Of a stretch of 64,000 nucleotides of DNA, positions 60,296-64,000 are shown in pieces. The notes under the pieces are model-generated. The model saw only the letters and a program-made list of their open reading frames with translations. It was not told where the DNA came from and searched no databases. The position numbers and the translations under genes are program-made. Positions within the stretch are counted from its first letter, which is position 1; every line of letters starts with the position of its first letter. Origin of the DNA: Parapristionchus giblindavisi (lineage: Eukaryota > Nematoda > Chromadorea > Rhabditida > Diplogasteridae); contig CALSFV010000023.1 of NCBI GenBank assembly GCA_943737045.1, positions 1,054,341 to 1,118,340 on the forward strand. The letters run 5' to 3'.

Positions 60296-60702
60296 AAAGA
60301 AAGGCGTGGGAAAATTGAGTGCGCTTAATGTTTCCGCCGAAAGAAATGTTCTGCGATTGCGTTTACTGGATAATGAAGATTGATCAAATTGAACCCAGAT
60401 ATATAACTGATATGAAATGTCAAAAATCACGTCCAAGAATTCTTATGTTAGATAAAACTGTTCAGAAATTTCAAAATAATTCATACAAAACGAAAATACA
60501 TAAATGATAATAGCAGGAGATTAATAAAAAGCTATAAATTAAGTAGATTAGAAATTGGATAAAAAATTCTGGTTGTAAATTTTGTATTTCAAAAGATTGT
60601 GCTGTCTGAATAATATCAGTTTCGTCATTTATTTTTTTAAATTTTGTTCGTAATGGTAGGTGTCTAATGACTCCTTTTGTCCTCTTGGAAAAATGCACTG
60701 TA

Positions 60703-60905
60703 TTGTCCGTATAAAATGTACTTGCATAATTGCATTGCTACTGCTGCTAAACAGAGGAAGAACTATCGATTAACTCCCCACTCTTTTCTCCTTTCCTTCC
60801 TCGCTCTCTCTGATCTACCTACTCTCTCACCGGTGCATAGACATTCATTGTGGCAGTGGTTGACTACTCTCGTACCAAATAAACAAGTGTATTTTATACG
60901 GTCAA
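60703..60905. mobile_element. Intact 203-bp MITE, TA target
   Basis: TTGTCCGTATAAAATGTACT at the left and AGTGTATTTTATACGGTCAA at the right are inverted, flanked by TA on both sides. The interior is rich in CTCTCT/TCCTTCC. It is the reference copy for the split element at 54445-56101. Confidence 0.9.
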
Positions 60906-61144
60906 TATAAAGCATCTCGGTTCCCTGAATAGTTAGAGATTTCAAACTTGTTTTCGTCGTTAAAAAAACAGGGGGGAAGCGTATAACGAAGTTTCGGGTC
61001 TATCTCCCTACAACGGAGATGTTTGCTTTTACATGCATTTTCGATTTTTTCCCGAAAGGTCATTTTGCTTGAGCATTCAGAGGAAGAAAAGACCTTTGTA
61101 TTTTCTGGAAGGTAAAAGAAGCTGGAAGGTGTGTGTGTTTACAT

Positions 61145-61397
61145 TAGAGTTGGCAATTCAGGCGTTGCCGGCCCGCAATGAACCTATTTTTTTGCTTTCG
61201 GTCGTTTTTCTCTGTTAACGAAGGAAAGTGAAGAGAACTGAGATGAACGACCGATCACAAAAAGTAGCAGGGTAGAAATGAAGTAGTCATTGCGGGCCCG
61301 CAATCGCTCCCCTCCCCTCCCTCTGAGTTTGCGGGCCCGCAATGATTTTACACCGCACTGCGGGCCCGCAATGAATTGTGCATTATTGCCATCTCTA
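61145..61397. mobile_element. hAT-type MITE with 8-bp target duplication and GGGCCC palindromes
   Basis: TAGAGTTGGCAATT at the left and ATTGCCATCTCTA at the right are inverted. GTTTACAT is duplicated exactly at 61137-61144 and 61398-61405, the 8-bp hAT hallmark. Inside, TGCGGGCCCGCAATGA-type palindromes occur near 61165 (degenerate), 61289, 61329 and 61359. Confidence 0.9.
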
Positions 61398-62361
61398 GTT
61401 TACATGATCTATCGTAATGATCATTATTCACTCTATCCACACTGAAAGACTTTTATATTATTTATTGAACTTAACGATAGACAGTAGTGATCTTTCATAT
61501 GTACATACATTCAATACACTGAAATGTAAGTGCATAAAATTGCTAATATTAGGTTGTCGGGAAAGTCTTGATACATTTTCCAATCGTTTATTTCTCGAAG
61601 CAAACAGAAGTAGATTATGTGTTATATGCTCCATCATTGACTTTTAAAAACCAATGACTGATCAGTTTGGCCACAACTCCGTTATCATTATTATACACGT
61701 ATTCAATGTTCAATCCCCTCCTAGAAATTGTACTTCATTCATTTGTTTAATATTTATTGTTTTATACACGTTTACCTTGTGGTGAATAAATATATATATA
61801 TATTGACAACAAATGTAGCGCCAACGTTCGGTCAAGGTGTGATTCCCCTCTTTATAGAACCCAGCTGGGCGCGAAGCAAAGTATTGCTTGACTACAGCAT
61901 TGACATTTCCATGGGAATTGAAGGGAATATCTCGAAGGGCACGGGTCAGGCCTGTGAAAAGCTATCAATCTGACGGGGCCAGGCCAGGAGAATACGGGGG
62001 GGGGGGGGGTGAGGGAGAACCATCCATCCATATACGGCCAGTTCCTGCCGGACTTTATTGGAGACATGGTGACGGGGGGTATCGTGATGATAATATTCTT
62101 TTTTTGTCCTTCAGGCTTGAATGATCGACTGCCTTCATCATATTCCATAGTTGTATAAAGCAAATGAACCTAGTATTTGTCATGCCCTCGGGGCTGATTT
62201 ATTTTATTTATTTCTTTATCCATCAGTTAAAATCAAGAATAATGAATGAATGAAGCAATAAGGGAGTGATGGAGTTCCGTCGCTTAAGCGATTTCGGTTG
62301 GAGAGTGGCAGCTTTAGCCGAATAATGATATTAGGGACGAATACGAGATTGACTTATAATA

Positions 62362-63115
62362 TTATGAGGGGGGCAAATTTAGTATCCCTGCACGGAATAT
62401 ATGGGGAGGGGAAGAGACAAGCTCTTGGGTGAGGGAGTTCCACGTGGACAGAGATCTAGAGGCACAAGTGGAAAGGGATATGGGAATACAAAAAGGTAGT
62501 GATATCCTATAACGATGGCTAATTCTATTACAATCAATATAGTATAAGTGAGAGGAGTCAAATAAAGAATAGTTATGTACCGTGCTATGGAGAAATTGGA
62601 GATCACGGATGGCTCTTCTATATTCTAATGTGGGGAGAAAAGCGTTGCGTTCGTTAAAAGGTAAGGGAGCAAGTTTGCACTTAGCAAAAAGTCTATATGT
62701 GAAATTTCCTTTGTACACTTTCTATTGAATTGGTCAGGTATTTAAGGGTGGGATTCCAGATAATAGGACATGATTCAAGAATTGGTCTTATATAAACAGT
62801 ATAAGCTTTAGATAAAAGTGAATGGGAACGAGAGTGGACAGACAAGAACAGCATATTAATAGAAGCTTTGGCCTTGGTAGTTATGACTGATATATGGTGA
62901 TTAAACGACAAATCAGAGCTCATGTGAACTCCTAAGTCTCTTACAACAGGTGATGAGGAAAGTGGGCAACCATTCATAATATACGGGGTACGAGCCTTTA
63001 AAGGGCCAATATGAAGGACAGTACATTTGGGGGCAGATATAGTCATATTCCATGTGAGACTCCAATCAACAATAGAATCAATAGCCGATTGTAAAGATTT
63101 AGATTCGGAAAGACA
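62362..63115 (-). pseudogene. Non-LTR retrotransposon reverse transcriptase C-terminal fragment
   Basis: LQSAIDSIVDWSLTWNMTIS, KCTVLHIG, VVRDLGVHMSSDLSFNHHI, YTVYIRPILESCPIIWNP and SIESVQRKF are the thumb and connection motifs of CR1/jockey-type reverse transcriptases. A shifted frame continues with EYRRAIRDL and a degenerate tail, then an AAATA-repeat 3' end near 62190-62225. The 5' part is missing, which is typical of 5'-truncated insertion. Confidence 0.85.
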
Positions 63116-63139
63116 CCATCCATTCCCCACCGCACTGAT

Positions 63140-63640
63140 GGCATGGGTTTTTGGGGGTGCAGGTTAGGTTTGGGGGTCATGCTGTGGACTCTCTCGTTCT
63201 TCAACCCTCTCGGCTCACCTGTGGTTGTTATCGTAGTAGACCCACTTTTCACCCCCCGTTATGAGCCGGTCCAGCCATCGATCCCCAGAGTGGAGAGTGG
63301 GGCGGGTAATCGAATCATCGATTCGACGATCAAGGTTGGTTTTGGCATGATCATGGGGTATGAATCGGCCAAGAAATTTTCTCATTCCAATGGATTTCCG
63401 GCATTCCTCGGCTGTGCTATGGTGGACTCAAAGTGTGATGACCAATTTACGGACACTTTGAAATACGTCCGATTCCACAAGTTTCTTCAACGTGTCCAAA
63501 TCCAAATCACGGGGTCTGCCGTTTATGGAAGGAAATGTCGTTTCCTTTGAAACGCAGGAACCAAGTCTTGATGGCGTTCTAGTGTGGGCATGTCTGCCAT
63601 AAAAAATCTTCAGGAGGGTATCAGAATCCTTCATCGTGGA
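63140..63640 (-). pseudogene. Mariner transposase remnant
   Basis: GRPRDLDLDTLKKLVESD and QSVRKL (DNA-binding region), DRLITGGEKWVYYDNNHR (the TGDEKW/YDN block with the first catalytic residue) and HDPKPNLHPQKPMPSVRWGM are in order on the minus strand, with frame breaks. In GGEKW the usual catalytic Asp is replaced by Gly, and the rest is cut off by the retrotransposon. Confidence 0.85.
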
Positions 63641-64000
63641 GTCGGATAGGAAGAGGTAAATTGGAACATGACGGTTGTGGAAAACACTAATGTCATAAAT
63701 CGTTGCGCTACTAGAGCCTGACTAGTGGGAATGAGATGGGGAGTTGTTTACTGTAAAGGCCCGTCCCTGCTTGGTATTCACTAGTAATGAGAGAAACCCA
63801 AAGTGCAACTGCGACACACAGTAGAAAGACAAACATATGTATCAAGACTTTCCCGGCAACCTAATAATATTCGAATATAGTCGATGAAGTAATTCCAGGT
63901 ATAAAATGTGGTCTAGACGAGGTGAGTCTAAGGGATCTAATCAACGGCGAAATAGTAAGTTCAACGTTCGAATATACTAGAATGGCATAATTGAAGATAT

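Larger units (their letters stand above)
61549..63864 (-). mobile_element. Mariner-type element interrupted by a non-LTR fragment
   Basis: TTAGGTTGTCGGGAAAGTCT at 61549 and its inverted counterpart ending CTTTCCCGGCAACCTAA at 63864 are classic mariner termini, with TA on both outer sides. The transposase runs on the minus strand from about 63640. After about 63120 the coding sequence switches to a reverse transcriptase fragment, and the last part before the 3' terminus is unrecognised, including a G-run near 61997-62009. Confidence 0.85.

Overview
The window reads as nuclear DNA of a nematode, probably a free-living rhabditid-type worm. It is AT-rich. Genes are split by many short GT-AG introns with T-rich TTTCAG-like acceptors. 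Three genes belong to nematode chemoreceptor classes (SRD-like, SRH-like, SRT), the gluconeogenic enzyme is a GTP-type PEPCK of nematode type, and Tc1 and mariner relics are common. I do not assign a species. There is no bacterial, plasmid or phage gene content and no CRISPR array.

Layout. 1-5 kb: a foldback repeat and a rearranged Tc1 element. 5.2-16.2 kb (minus): a long multi-exon gene for an unrecognised protein with an RGG/proline-rich tail; two of its introns are swollen by large palindromic elements. 16.4-21.6 kb: an inverted pair of TTCACC-rich repeats encloses a plus-strand gene with a BAR domain and an SH3-like domain; one of its introns carries a 108-bp minisatellite with alternating unit types. 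22.2-22.8 kb: a non-autonomous hAT-type element with target duplication. 24.0-28.3 kb (minus): a complete PEPCK gene. 30.2-34.5 and 35.8-40.5 kb (minus): two tandem, distantly related seven-transmembrane genes with proline-rich tails that I cannot place in a named class. 41.4-43.2 kb: a 1.8-kb foldback. 44.5-46.9 kb (minus): an SRD-like receptor with a MITE and a foldback in one intron. 50.8-53.9 kb (plus): an SRH-like receptor. 54.4-56.1 kb: a 203-bp-type MITE split by a second rearranged Tc1. 56.7-58.1 kb (minus): an SRT receptor with a tRNA-bearing foldback just upstream. 60-64 kb: MITEs and a mariner element interrupted by a non-LTR retrotransposon fragment.

The genes form no single pathway. 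PEPCK is housekeeping metabolism, the BAR-SH3 protein fits membrane or actin remodelling, and 30-58 kb is a chemoreceptor-rich accessory region. The most unusual content is the repeat fraction: long-armed foldbacks, tRNA-like modules carried inside inverted-repeat elements, and two Tc1 copies sharing one internal inversion breakpoint. Gene models were built by eye from coding frame and intron phase. Most junctions in PEPCK, BAR-SH3, both 7TM genes, SRD, SRH and SRT agree in phase; exceptions are stated.
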